From Larix kaempferi (taxonomy: Eukaryota; Streptophyta; Pinopsida; Pinales; Pinaceae), in assembly GCA_027924585.1 (NCBI GenBank), contig BSBM01001068.1, positions 496,001 to 560,000 on the forward strand: DNA of 64,000 nt, read 5' to 3'. The notes under the pieces were generated by a model. It was given only the letters and a program-made list of their open reading frames with translations. It did no database searches and was not told where the DNA came from. The position numbers were made by a program, and so were the translations under genes. Within the stretch, counting starts at the first letter, position 1; each line of letters starts with the position of its first letter. Positions 1 through 11,737 of the stretch are shown one piece after another.

Positions 1-1582
1 TTTCGTGGTTGGTCTTGATGGGTCATTTGAGGGATGGGGATCATTGGGGATTACATCATAAAGTGTCCCATATTGGGAATACCAATAGGACCAAAGGCCA
101 ACTACAGTGGCATTTTATATCCTAATGGTCCTCCCATATACTAGGGTTGAGAGGGTAAGGTTCCTTGTGGAGGGATTCATGCCAGGTTCAGTTGGCCCCA
201 TGGAACGTTTGTAGCTTTGGGGTATGGTAATCCTGGATAGAGGCCTAGAGTAGTAGATGTGGAGGGGTAAGCCTAAAATACTTACCCCCCAACCGGTGGA
301 TGGATTCCAATAGGGTGTTTCCCCCAGATGATTTGTTTCTCCCTAGTTAAATTTTTCCCCATAGGGAGAGGTTTCCCCCTAGTGTAACACATGGATGATC
401 TCCATATTGGAATAGTCATGGGTATTGGTGGAACATTTTGTGTAAATATCATGGTACTACCCACTTAAGGTCCGGGAGGAGGGACCAAGCTACTTGTGAT
501 AGGACCTGGGGAAACATCACTATGGGCCATTTCACTAGAGGGATGTAGTGTATGACCACCAAGCAAGTCACTTGGTGTAATCATAGGCATAGATCTAGAA
601 GTGGGAGTATATCATGGGTCAACCACGAGAGGATTCATCCACATACATGGAAAGGTATTATTCATCTAACCTAACGAGGGGATGTTCTAGGCCATAGATA
701 TTCCCCAAAAAGGAGAATTACTATTAGTGGCAATCTAGACAAAGTGCCTGTCGTAGGATCAATCACAGTAGTGGTGTCTAGAGGGGGTTATACCACAAAC
801 TTGTCGATGGGAAGGGGTGGTGTCAAATCCATATCTAAAGATCACCTACTATGTGTACTGGGTGACAAACTATAAGACACAAAATAATCAAAATATCTAG
901 AAGATGCTAGCTCTATGAGTATTGGATTAGAATTTCTAGTAAAAGGGGGGTTTGTAGGAGGAACCAAGCCTTCCCCAATGGTTTCAACTTCCCATTAAAT
1001 TTGATCATTGAGGGGATCTAAACTTCTCACTTTAGAAGGGATTTATTCATTAATAGTTCCCTCATCAGAAGAGGTGTGAATCTTGTGGATGTGGGGGCCT
1101 TTGCTCCTTAGGGTCCAACTCTTCCATTCTATGACATCTTCACAGACCTTGGTTGGCCATGGTGAAAATATAATAAGAACAATGATTCCTAGGGCCATCT
1201 ACAAACATGGGAAGAACACACCCCTAAAAAGAACTAAAGGTAATCAACCAAGAAAACAATGGATAAAGGTATCTTCTGAAGATGAGATATAAATCCATCA
1301 ACAAAGATATGAGCAATAGTTACATGAACCTTCACGCAACAATCCCCCAAGGTCCAAGTAAGTGCTCTCAGGAATATACCCTCCTGGATTTGAACCTGAG
1401 ATTGAACGTCTGTCATAGGTACTGTAAGGAACCGTATTTGTAGAAGGAATACCCCTCACAGTCACCTGTGTGGAACCCTAAACATAGGCTACTATGTTCA
1501 TCAATTCACAACAGATGTCTAGGTGGGTACAGTCGACAGTCAAGACTAGCAAAGGGGCATGTGAATACTGAACACACATTCG
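1..1582. other. Non-coding left flank, no gene seen
   Basis: No reading frame longer than about 70 codons and no recognisable domain is present on either strand. The stretch is less AT-rich than the unique DNA around the GLOX gene. It is the sequence into which copia element A inserted: bases 1578-1582 (ATTCG) are the left target-site copy. It may be an older unclassified repeat. Confidence 0.5.
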
Positions 1583-2263
1583 TGTTGATGTATATGTAAC
1601 TTCAGAATGTATTTCATAAATGTATATTGTACTCCTATAGAGATGGTATTATTGCTCTATACGGAAGTGTTTGTATTCCTCTATATGGAAGTGTCATCAT
1701 TTATATTGTAAGTGTCGTAACTTATACGTGATGGGTTATTAGACCACCTTGTTGGGGTCAGCCCTGTATAAGTCATGTGGGTCGAAGGGTTATTAGACCA
1801 CCCTATTGGGGGTCAGCCATGTGGGTCAAAGGGTTATTAGACCACCCTATTGGGTGTCGGCCCAGTCAGCAGTCAGCATTATGTTATGTGGTTAAGTTAA
1901 GGCCGACCTAGTAAAGGTTTTTAGGCAAGTCAAGTCAAGTATAAATAGAGTGTGGGAGGCACTCTATTTCATCATTCTATTCTATTCTCTCTCACACTCT
2001 CGGGAGAGTGGTGCAATTGTGGAGGAGGAGAAGTTGCTGCTAGGAGATGTCTATCTCTTATTCTTGGGTTATATCATTGCTCTATCTATCTTTGAGGAAG
2101 TTATTGGGGTTTTTCACCTTTATGGTTTTCCCCAAGTAAACTCTGTGTCTCTTGTGTGCTTGCATTATGGTGTCCATGATTGATATGCTGTAGATATGCT
2201 ATACATGTTGTTATCTAAGTTAAGATCCTAGATCAAATAGAAGTAAATTCTGAAAAATTAACA
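1583..2263 (+). repeat. 5' LTR of copia element A
   Basis: This 681-bp direct repeat matches 13089-13771 and 59467-60161. Its U3 part holds three copies of a motif beginning GGGTTATTAGACCACC at 1733, 1787 and 1831, and two copies of a motif ending CTCTATAYGGAAGTGT. A TATA box lies at 1940. The LTR ends AATTAACA just before the primer binding site. Confidence 0.9.
1940..1969 (+). promoter_or_regulatory. LTR TATA box overlapping a perfect 10-bp hairpin
   Basis: TATAAATAG at 1940-1948 is the likely core promoter of element A. From 1943, AAATAGAGTG is followed by a 7-nt loop and the exact complement CACTCTATTT (1960-1969). The same arrangement occurs at 13459-13488 and 59838-59867. The loop base at 1953 differs (T versus C) while both arms are unchanged. 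Confidence 0.65.
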
Positions 2264-2275
2264 TGGTATTAGAGC
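2264..2275 (+). other. Primer binding site, element A
   Basis: TGGTATTAGAGC directly follows the 5' LTR. It matches the usual plant copia site TGGTATCAGAGC, complementary to initiator methionine tRNA, with one C to T change. Confidence 0.85.
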
Positions 2276-5239
2276 TAGCCTGAAAGAAGGCATGGTATGG
2301 CATGTATGACACTTGTTGCAATTGCGAAGCTAGGGCTTGATATAACAAAAATCAGTCATCATAGAAATTTTGCTATAAATACATTTTGGCGAGGTTTCAG
2401 GGTCTAAAAATCATATAGGGAAAAGATAAGATCCCCATGTACCTTGTGTCCAAATGAAAACCTCTAATTAGTTGTACTTTGTGATTTATGATCTGTACAA
2501 TATAGGGTTTCTGCCTCTTCCAGATCTGAGTCATAAACAAGTGACCTAGGGCAAAAGATCATAACTTGGGATAAGAAGCTCCAAATGAAATTTCATAAAA
2601 AGTGACAGGCAGTGCACAGACTGTACCTTCTTTGGTAGCTTTTTCAGAGGCCGAAACTGAACCAGTGACACGTGGAACGTCATACAAGTTCGCTCTCCTG
2701 TTTTATCCCATAAACAGGTCACATTGCGACACTTGGCATAACTCTCTCTCTCAGAGAATCCAATTGAGGTCAGACCTATGGGGTTGGAAAGACGACAGGT
2801 CGGGATACCACAAGTACAAGTTTCAGACCTTGTGGATTGGAAAGTTCAGAGTTACACCAGAAAAAATCAGGTACATATTTATGTCAAAATAGAATTATTT
2901 TTGAGCACCTTCATTCATGGCTTCGGGAATTTAGGGTTTCAGAGAAAGATGGAATTTTTGTAATCGGAGACCACGGCTGAATGCTACTCATCAAAATCGA
3001 AATTTAGAGACCAAGATCAGAATTTTTGGTTGGGCAGAAGGCCGGGCTTGATCAGACCCTAGTTCGGGACTTTGATCGGAAAAGTAGAAAATTAGGGCTT
3101 CTACAAAAATGGGAATTTTTGAAATCTATGACCACAGCTGGAAGCTCCTTATAAAAATAGAAGCTTAGAGCTTTGGATCGAACCTTTTGATTGGGCAGAA
3201 GGTTGGGTTTTATCAAACCCTAGTTCAGGATCCTGTCTAGAAGATCCGGAAGTTTCAAAGGCAATTTTAAGGGGTGAAATTTTGTAGTTTTCAAATTCTA
3301 AGTATATTGGCTTGATCAGCTCATCAAGGTGCATCTTTCTATCCTTTTAGAAGTTTGAAATTCAAAGTTTGAATTTTTAGGGTTTTCCTGACAAACCCTA
3401 ATCTAGCTCCAAATCCAGTTTCTGCAAATCAAGTGGATTGGGTTAATCCTAGAAGAGAATGGATTGGTCACTTGCATAAGTGAAGAAGTTCCTATTTCAA
3501 AGGGATATGAGGCTAAGTCCTTACATAAGAAGATTACAAGCAATCTTGACAGGTATGACTTATCCAGGTATGTTTCGAGATTTGTTCATGATTAAGTTTA
3601 TGGTATGTTTGTCTTCATATTATTACGGCTAATACAATCTTGATTAAATTTAGACTTGTCGTATCACCTTAATAAAATTATGAATGCATGATAGAAGATA
3701 TTCATTGATTAGGATGTTGACACTTATGATTGTACTAATGCATTATGGTGTTGTATGAGGTTTATGTTGTCCGCTAACATGAAAGGTACACTAAGAAAGA
3801 CAAATCATGTTCTACTTCAAGAACATATGATCATGGTGACATGAAGACAAAGATTAATCCATTGTCATGGATCACTTAGAAGATCTATTTACGAGGTATG
3901 TATAACTTGGTTCTATAATGGTTAACCTATGAGATATGCAGGTTACTAGCACAAGTCATTGAAGAGAACAAGAAGACATCATGTGGGTATGTTAGACATA
4001 ACTAGCTAACATAGCAATCCAGGTATGTTTTTCCTATATCAAGTTAGAATCCTACCTTGTGTTAGGATCCCTTATATAAGTATACTTGGTATGATTGGTT
4101 ATGTTTATTCATAAAGTTAGAAATCTAAGAAATCAAGGGTTTATGCATTTTATGTCTCTTATCTAGATTGATGATTTAACTAACCAAAAGAGTCCTATGA
4201 TCAAATAAGAATATGAATGAGTAAAAGAAGACTTCCCTGAAACCTTGAATACTAATGTTTATTATCTGTGTTTGAAATGATCATGACTATACATGTTTAC
4301 GATTATTGTGTTTTGATAGTATTAAGATTATACTAATGAATGTGTGATTATGTATGAGACCTCGAGGATAACACAATGATGATACTAATAAGCATGCATA
4401 GTGATGGATATAAGTTCAAGGACAAGTAATCTAGGAAGCAAAGATCAAGAGGGAGCACACTCCAGTTGTTCCTGCAAGGAAGCAAAGATCAAGAGGGAGC
4501 AAACTCCAGTTGTTCCTGCAAGGAAGCAAAGATCAAGAGGTAGCACACTCCATTTGTTCCTGTAAGGAAGCAAAGATCAAGAAGGAGCACACTTCAGTAG
4601 TTTCTACAAGGATGCAGATATTCAGAGGGAGTTGACCACTTCTCACAATCCAAATCAGAATAGAGTTGCAGAAAAGAAGCAAAGACTGAGAGGGAGTCAA
4701 CCCAACAAACAAAAAAAGATAAGTATTTGAATTATCATTCCTTGCATATTTTATTGTTTAAATAATACTGTTCAATAATGTATATACTCATGTTCCTAGA
4801 ATTAGGTTGTGTATTATACATATTAGAATAGTTGCACTGATGAACAGTATACTACCAATATACATGGGTAAGTGGCCTATGGCACTGTACAACATTCCAT
4901 TGCTACTTATCTAGAATGAAACCTCTTTGCTGACATGTTGGGAGTTGTGCACACTCTTAACAATGTTCTGGTAGAGATTGGAAGGCATCTAGAAAGTTAT
5001 GGGATATGGATAAATGTTGTATTAAAGCGTTGGCTAAGATAATTGCATGACTGTATGACATATTTCTTTATGTGCAAGAATTTGTTCTGAAAACTATGAG
5101 ATGTTTTCTAATCATGCAATTTAACTTGTTGTGTAGGAAAGATCGTATACCATCACCTACAAAAGAAGGACTACAACATTTGTTCAACATCAAAGTTATC
5201 TATTGAAAATATTCAAGATATTGAAGTTCCCAGGATCTG
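2276..5239 (+). other. Gag-less internal region of element A
   Basis: Nearly 3 kb separate the primer binding site from the first RT homology. No gag, CCHC zinc knuckle, protease DSGAS motif or integrase motif could be found in any frame; the longest open frame is 96 codons (2602-2892) and looks incidental. Either the 5' coding half was replaced or deleted, or this is a non-autonomous member of its family. Confidence 0.6.
4433..4608 (+). repeat. Four 44-bp tandem repeats with a purine-rich core
   Basis: Copies start at 4433, 4477, 4521 and 4565 with the phrase AGGAAGCAAAGATCAAGA; the last copies are more diverged. The first two carry AAGAGGGAGC, the same purine string as the polypurine tract (AAGAGGGAG) next to the 3' LTR at 13080-13088. 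Degenerate versions continue to about 4700. Confidence 0.85.
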
Positions 5240-6413
5240 GGAAGAATGCCATGATCGAGGAGTACCAGTCGATCATGAAGATGTTTGGGATGCAGTCCCA
5301 AGACCTGAAGGGAAGTCTGTAGTGACTTCCAAGAGGATCTACAAGATCAAGCATGCTGCAGGTGGTAGCATAGAGAATTTTTCTCCTGTATCCAGATACA
5401 CTTCCATTAGATCCGTACTTGCTCTGGCTTCAGTGATGAAATGGAAGATACACCAGATGGATTTCAACACAGCTTTCTTGAATAGTGTAATTGAAAAAGA
5501 AGTGTATGTGGAGCAACCACTTGGTTCTAAGACACATGACAGGGTGTCATATATGTGCAGAACTTGGTATGGTAGGATAGACAACTTTCTATCTAGTTTG
5601 GGCATTACCAAGAGTAAAGCGGATTCCAACCTTTACTACAAGGTTGAGGAAGGCAATCCAGTGATACTACTTTTGTATATGGATGACCTGTTTATTACAG
5701 GTGAAGATAGATTGATTGCTGACACGCAGTGGAAGCTTGCTGCCGAGTTCGAGATGAAGAACTTGTGGATGATGCACTATTTTCTAGGTATGGAGGTGTG
5801 GCAAAGTGTAGATGGAATCTTCCTTGGACAAGGGAAGTATGTAGTAGAGATCCTGAAGAGGTTTGGGATGATGGACTACAAGGCCATGGCCACACCTATG
5901 GCATCAAACCTGAAGCTTCTGTGTGATGCTTCATCTGAGCCAGTTGATATCACTATGTATCGTCAGATGATTGGGTCCTTAATGTACTTGACGAACACGA
6001 GACCCGATATTTGCTTTGCGGTGAACACATTTCCGAGGAGTGTTCACCTAGTTGTTCTAAAGCATATTTTGAGGTACCTGAAGGGTACAGTTGATTATGG
6101 GCTCATGTATGATGCGAATCAAAAGTTTAACCTACATGTTATGTTGATTCAGATTGGGCAGGCAGTGCTGCAGATAGGAAGAGCACTTCTAGGTGCTGCT
6201 TCAGTATGGGATCAGGTGTGATCTCTTGGTTTAGCAGGAAGCAGTCCTGTGTAGCACTGAGTACAGCTGAAGCCGATTATGTTGTAGCTTGTTCGGCTAG
6301 TTGTTAGACAGTATGGCTTTGGAAGCTACTGTCTGAGTTATTTGATCTACCGCTGGAGGCTACGGGTATATTTTGTGACAACCAGAGTTGTGTGAAGCTG
6401 TTTGAGAACCTGG
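5240..6413 (+). pseudogene. Copia RT-RNase H remnant, 5' part (element A)
   Basis: This is reverse transcriptase plus the start of RNase H of a Ty1/copia polyprotein. The 299-codon open stretch 5322-6221 contains FSPVSRYTSIRSVLALA, the YMDD polymerase motif (5676-5687) and the TRPDI block typical of copia RT. Compared with intact copia RTs, about 20 residues are missing between GGSIEN and FSPVS, and another block is missing before TWYGRID, so the finger and palm regions carry in-frame deletions. A frameshift near 6135 moves the RNase H start (YVDSDWAG, then ALSTAEADY) into another frame, and TAG at 6305-6307 interrupts that. The frame then runs into the inserted element at 6414; its continuation is at 11398. 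Clearly non-functional. Confidence 0.88.
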
Positions 6414-6417
6414 TGTT

Positions 6418-7349
6418 GACACCATATTTGAAATACCCAAAGAAACCCTAAAAGGTTTGTCAAAAATACCCAAAAGAAGTAAATTTACTAAGGATGTGTT
6501 GAATGAAGGGTTATAATACAAAATCAACAAAGAAAAAACCTACAAGTGCAATAGTCTGAAGGAAATTATTGAAAAAGTTAAATCTTGGCGAAGTTCCAAC
6601 GGCGGAGATGACGAAGGAAAAGATCAATGGCTATCGTGGATCCCCGCACCGCCCAAAAAGTTCGTTTGCAAACAATGGTGAGTGGTTGCGGACATAATAC
6701 CGTTGGAGTATGTGTCGCATTGTTATTACTCTGCATCAACATGATAGTGGTATCACAAACTACTACAGCACTGTGCGGAACCGCCAAAGGATAATACGGG
6801 AAAAACGTGGGCCATAGCATGAGGCAGATGCAAAAGTGCACAAAGGAATGCGCCATATGTTGACATAAATCGGATGGATGATATGCATTGGGAGAAAATC
6901 TAAGGACAAGATTCATCCGCATCATGGGAAGTGAGCACTCAATAAAGGAAAAGGTGGTTGCGGTAAATAAACCACTTTAACAGGTGTTAGAAAATGGTTG
7001 ATCTGCACACAGTTGAAACCAGAAAGGAAAACCATTATTGGGATTGCGAATACTGCCATGGGGAATAAAGAAGCACAAGATCTAACGGCTCAAATTACAA
7101 AAGCATGCGATCAACGGTTGGGAATAAAGTACATTCAGAAAGCTGCAAGAAGGTTAAGAAAAAGAGCCTATATAAAACAAAAGGGTTTTCAAATAACGAC
7201 ATTTTGTCTATGTGTCGCTGTTTTTGGAAGCTCTGAAGACCGGTGGAGATCGGCAGTTGCGACAGAAGGATAAAGAGTGTCTGTATAGGTAGGGTCTGGT
7301 GACTTGCCTCACATATTTTAAAGGAAATTTGTTTGTAGAAACGATTTAA
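6418..7349 (+). other. Left non-coding arm of the unknown insertion
   Basis: About 0.93 kb between the left tip and the first methionine of the decayed reading frame. Open frames here (up to 115 codons on the minus strand at 6578-6925, 91 codons on the plus strand at 6998-7273) resemble no family I know and overlap no conserved motif. The segment probably holds the promoter and leader of the element. Confidence 0.4.
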
Positions 7350-10300
7350 ATGGAAACTGTGCATGATATAGATGTTTTTAAAGCCAAAGAAGCCCTAGAA
7401 GATAGAGATGGAGACATTTACGATACCCTAATCAGGTTACCGGTCGCTGAGGTCAAGCTTAAGCTGTCTAAGTTATTAGAAGAAGGTATAGACATACACA
7501 GAGTCCACCAGTCTTCCTTGTTAGCCTTCTGCCCGGACCAAATCCCGTCTTTTCCAAAATTTGTGTCGTGGTGTGTTGATAATTATTCCAGAGAAGAAAG
7601 AACTGTTTTAGACAGTCGAAAAACCAGAGTCGTCTATAAAATAGAGCCTGCCGTCATAATCAAAGCCCTAGAAATAAATTTTTCCCAAACCCTCGAGTCT
7701 GAAAGTTTTTCCGAAACCTATGCTATTGAATGTTATCGTCAAACCCTTCAAGATAATAGAGAAAAGTTCTTGTCTACGTGTCTTAAACCAGAAACAAACA
7801 TTTCAGATATCCCTTACCCTATAGATGTCACTTTATTTGATGAAAATACCCAGCTGGTTCTGACATTGTTGGCTTTAATCCTAGGGTTCAACACAAACAT
7901 GTATGTAACTAAGTTTCAGTTAAGCCTTTTGTATAAAATGATTACAATTCCGCCAGGGATTGATGAAAATCAAATTCCTCGACTTAACTTTGAAGAATTC
8001 CTGGCTGAAAAGATCCATGACCAGATGGTCAATTTCCCTACTCTCAAACATTTCAGATTTCAGTCATTTTTGATGTGCCAGTCACAAAGAATTACAATTC
8101 CTTGAGATCATTTTCACAAAGTTATTGGAAAATAATATGTTTAATTACATAAATTATATGCTCTTAGAAATTTACAGAATGATTTTTGGTGAAAGATTGC
8201 TTAGAGTATTACCAGAAATGCAAGCATGTATGCAATTAAGTGTAGAATATGCTATAGGAGATTGGTTCTTGTCAAAAGACAGTACAATGATCAGGTTATA
8301 TGGTTTCAAACATAAACCTTATGTTTTACCGACGTTTCTTACCTTAAGGGTTTTTTCCTTGGAGTTCCTTAGGCAGAAATTAATTGTTGAAGATAATAAT
8401 TTCTTGCTTTTCAAACAAGCAACAGATATCAAGTATCTGTTCACACTTGGCCCATTCACAGTGAAGAACAAAAACGCTGCTATTTATATAGAAAAATTAT
8501 TGAAAGATATGGAATTTGAGATAGACATGGCTATTGAATATGATCTGTTAAACATAATATCAAAACGGAGAACGGATCATCGCATCAAAGCGTTGAATCA
8601 TTAGGTGATTGAGGGAATGTATGATAGAGCAAATTGGTTGGATTATAAGGAAGAAATCATTCCAGATTCTCAATATAAAGAAATGATATTGACAGATACG
8701 ACAATAGAGGCAGAAAGCACGATTAATACTGCAACGGTAGGGTTTAAAAGGCCCATACAAGATGTAGTCAACATTGAAAGTGAAGAAGCAGAAAAAGGGA
8801 AAAAGTTAAAAATGGATGAGCAACAAGAGTTAATGGCAGTTTCAGAAGAGGAAGGAAAAACCGAAGTCAAAATACCAGAGGTCATGGTAAATGAGTACAA
8901 TATTAAAGAATCCCCGGTAGAAGATGATGTAAATAAACCACACAATATGATGGATGTATTTAATGAGCACAGTCAAAATAAACAGGAATCCTCTCGGAAA
9001 ACCAGTCAATTATTTCCAAAGGTTAGGAATATATCCAACACAGAAGTCAGTTTATTTACTAGCAGAAATGTTAAAGAAAATTCTCTAAAATTTTCAATTG
9101 TTACTAAAGATAAGATCTTAGAGATGAAAGTTGATTTGACAAAAATCAATGCCCCAGATAAAATTTTATTACATAGACAAACATGAGAAGTTATATACTC
9201 AGATTATTTGGGAGCGATCTTAAAGGTAGACAAGTTGAAAATTTTAGTAGATAAATTAAATAACTAGTTGAGACAAGAAAAAATAGAAAATAAGTCTTGA
9301 CAGCAGCAACTAAAAAGATTGCAAACAAATTTGATAAACAAAGAGTGAGATGCAGCAACAAATTTACTCAAAGAAAAGGATGACACAATTCAAACGTTAA
9401 GGCGGAAGCTGAAAATCCCAGACACTTTAATTATCCAAGGAGTCGAACTAACAGTACTAGAAAAAGAAAAAGAAGAGCTGTGAAATGAAGTAAAAGATAT
9501 TACTGCAAAAATGTTGAAGCTCACCGAAGAAAAAGTTCATTGGGAAAAAGAGAAGATTTGTTTGGAAGAGAAATCGGAAGAAATAAAGAAAAAGTTAGTA
9601 GAATTAGGTCAGCAACAGGTACATGCAGGTACAGATGAAGATAAAACTGGATTGGATAGTCTCTTACAAGCCATGTCCCAGGTAAGTCTGAAAGATGTTG
9701 AGATTAAAGAATTGAAAATTGGAATACAGAAGCTAAAAGAAGAAAATGAGACAAAGGATAAGGAAATTAAAACTTTGCAAGCAAGGAATCAGGAATTGTC
9801 TAATAATAATAAAGGTTTGGAAGCTCATGTAACAGGACAAGTTGTAATGTAGGGTTGCAAGCATATGGTATGGGATCAAATTATAAAGGAAGTTGAAAAA
9901 TTAAGACCTTATCTTGATTATATGAGAATCAAAGAAAAAGTGGCCAAAGACACTTTTGAAAGTTGCAGAGTAGTCAGAGAGAATTTAAACAGAAAGCCAA
10001 AGGAAATAGCACAAAGGGCAATAACTTTCCTAAATAGTTTAACTGAAGCAGATTTGACAGCAATTAATATAATGAATAGAATTTCAGTCATTACATGGGC
10101 TAGAAGAATTTTGGGAAAGTATTCACATGTTGAAAATATTGAAGTTAAAGCTGGAGATATACGAGAGGAAGTAATAAGGTTTAAGAAGCGATTTGAAAAA
10201 TTAATAAACAAAGGATTCCCTTCTTTTTGGGATGAAAAGCATGAATTGATTCCTCCAAATGAATATGAGAGGTTACTGTTTGACATAAGAATGGATCAAA

Positions 10301-10542
10301 AAAGGTTTCAGCATTTGGATCATATGCTTACTGGAAAGATTTTAATGGAGAAAATTACGGAGGACTTTGAAATTTTAAATATGTTGATCTCAATCTGTGA
10401 GAATCTTCCTCTTGTTTCTTATGCAGGTCACCTTGAAATGCGAGTCTTGGTGAAGGAAATGACTAGTTATGATCTACCCACGGTCGACCAATGGAACTAT
10501 GTGGATAAATATGGAAGGACAAGATATTCTGTTCATTCATGA
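7350..10542 (+). pseudogene. Decayed long ORF of unknown family, about 1,060 codons
   Basis: Five open stretches line up as one broken gene. The first, 7350-8105 (251 codons from ATG), is continued after a frameshift near 8085 in the frame that carries 8125-8604, 8605-9186, 9511-9852 and 9865-10542; only stop codons separate these four (for example TAG 8602, TGA 9184, TAG 9850). The predicted ancestral protein has an N-terminal helical domain (7350 to about 8600), an acidic, low-complexity linker (8750-9000), a long Lys/Glu coiled coil (about 9190-9850) and a C-terminal helical domain rich in aromatic and charged residues (9865-10542). There is no zinc knuckle, DSGAS, DDE, YxDD or helicase motif. 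It could be a structural (gag-like) protein of a non-autonomous element, a captured host gene or an unknown transposition protein. I do not recognise the family. Confidence 0.7.
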
Positions 10543-11392
10543 AGATACATTCAGAACTCTTGCCAAGTGGAAAAAATGATGTTTTTATTTTAAAAATTTG
10601 TAATATTGTTTAAAGACAGTTATCTTTCGAGTTAAGACATTTTCAATTACTAGTTAAAAGAAGCGGTTATGTCAAGCTTCTTTTGAATTTTGTATAATAG
10701 ACAATGAGAATTATTTTTGAAAAGGTTGGAAACTCTTTGAGAGAAAATAAGTTTTGAAGTCAGATTTTGATAGAATAATAAAAAGCCGTACAGTGGAAAA
10801 TACCTATCTTTTGAGACCAGAGATTCATGTGTTGATCATTTTTACAGTTTGTCTTTTCCCTTATCTCTATATGTGCATGTTTACTTTATTTGTTATATCT
10901 TCCATTATGTTCTTCTTCTATGCTTAAATGAACATTTGAAATAAATCGAGATTCATATTGGTTATGCCTCGTTTTATCGCATTTAAGTATCCATTATTTC
11001 TCCAAAGTTGACAATGGATTCATCCTAGTTAGATGCCTGTTGTTGATGGATTGTCATTATTTCTTTCTATACCACCTGCAAAATCAAATTGACTATGATA
11101 TGGTTGCTATCTTGCCTTTGTGAAAATCTATTTGGTATAAATCTCTTGCTGGCACGTTAAATATTTGAAAGTTGACTCCATGCCCAATGTTTCTTGTTTC
11201 CTTTTCAACCAAGTAAATCATTTTTGAGAAATTTTGAGCGCGTTTCTATATATTTTTAGCCTTTACATATATCTTGTGAGAGAGCTCTCTCTGGTGGAAA
11301 AAATGGCTAAATTTTCTACCTAAAGTCTGGTTTGAAATAAGTTACCTTGGGTGTTATTCTTTTACAACCGGGATAAAATCTGAGTGTTAACA
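10543..11392 (+). other. Right non-coding arm of the unknown insertion
   Basis: About 0.85 kb after the last stop of the decayed frame, T-rich, with no reading frame of note. It ends AAAATCTGAGTGTTAACA. Its outermost ~20 bases resemble the reverse complement of the left tip; no longer match to the left arm was seen. Confidence 0.5.
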
Positions 11393-11397
11393 CCTGG

Positions 11398-11603
11398 TGT
11401 TCCACGACAGGTCGAAACACATAGAGATCAAATATCACTATATCAGGGATATGGCGCAGAGAGGAGTAGTGAAGCTCCTGTATGTTGCAATGGATGAGCA
11501 GATTGCAGATATATTGACGAAGCCAGTAGCTAGAGTGAAGTTCGAGTACTTCAGAGAGAGGCTTGGTGTTCTTCAGATCGACAACACTTCGAGGAAGAAG
11601 TGA
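11398..11603 (+). pseudogene. Copia RNase H C-terminus (element A), displaced by the insertion
   Basis: The open frame resumes the RNase H domain cut at 6413 and reads HDRSKHIEIKYHYIRDMAQR, then ADILTKPVARVKFEYFRERL, the usual C-terminal end of copia polyproteins. It ends at TGA 11601-11603. Joined conceptually with 5240-6413 it accounts for the 3' end of one pol gene, which is the main evidence that 6414-11392 is an insertion. Confidence 0.88.
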
Positions 11604-11737
11604 TGGAGACATTTGTTGTAGCCATTCCTAGCATGGTGGAAGGGGGATCCTTCACATGGCTGTGGATGTAAGCGTTGGATGATGAGCATTAGGACAATAC
11701 TCCAGTTACTGCTCTGTATATGCATCAGGATGATGCT

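Larger units (their letters stand above)
6409..11397 (+). mobile_element. 4,979-bp insertion of unknown class inside copia RNase H
   Basis: The RNase H sequence of element A stops at 6413 and resumes at 11398; CCTGG occurs at both joints (6409-6413 and 11393-11397). The inserted DNA, 6414-11392, begins TGTTGACACC and ends GTGTTAACA, so its tips are inverted repeats matching at 8 of the first 9 bases. TG...CA tips and a 5-bp duplication are typical of LTR retroelements, but comparing both ends by eye I found no long terminal direct repeat, primer site, RT, integrase or transposase motif. The repeated string across the joints is really ACCTGGTGTT (10 bp), so a longer duplication, as in Mutator-like elements, cannot be excluded. 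Cargo is one decayed long frame (7350-10542). Confidence 0.75.

Noticed and set aside
4433-4608. Direct repeats considered as a CRISPR-like array
   Set aside because: Repeats are contiguous, without unique spacers, and lie in a plant retroelement.
6409-11401. Alternative 9-10-bp target duplication (Mutator-like) for the nested insertion
   Set aside because: ACCTGGTGTT is repeated at both joints, but only the 5-bp reading gives matching inverted tips (TGTTGACAC/TGTTAACAC). Kept as a possibility, not as the main call.
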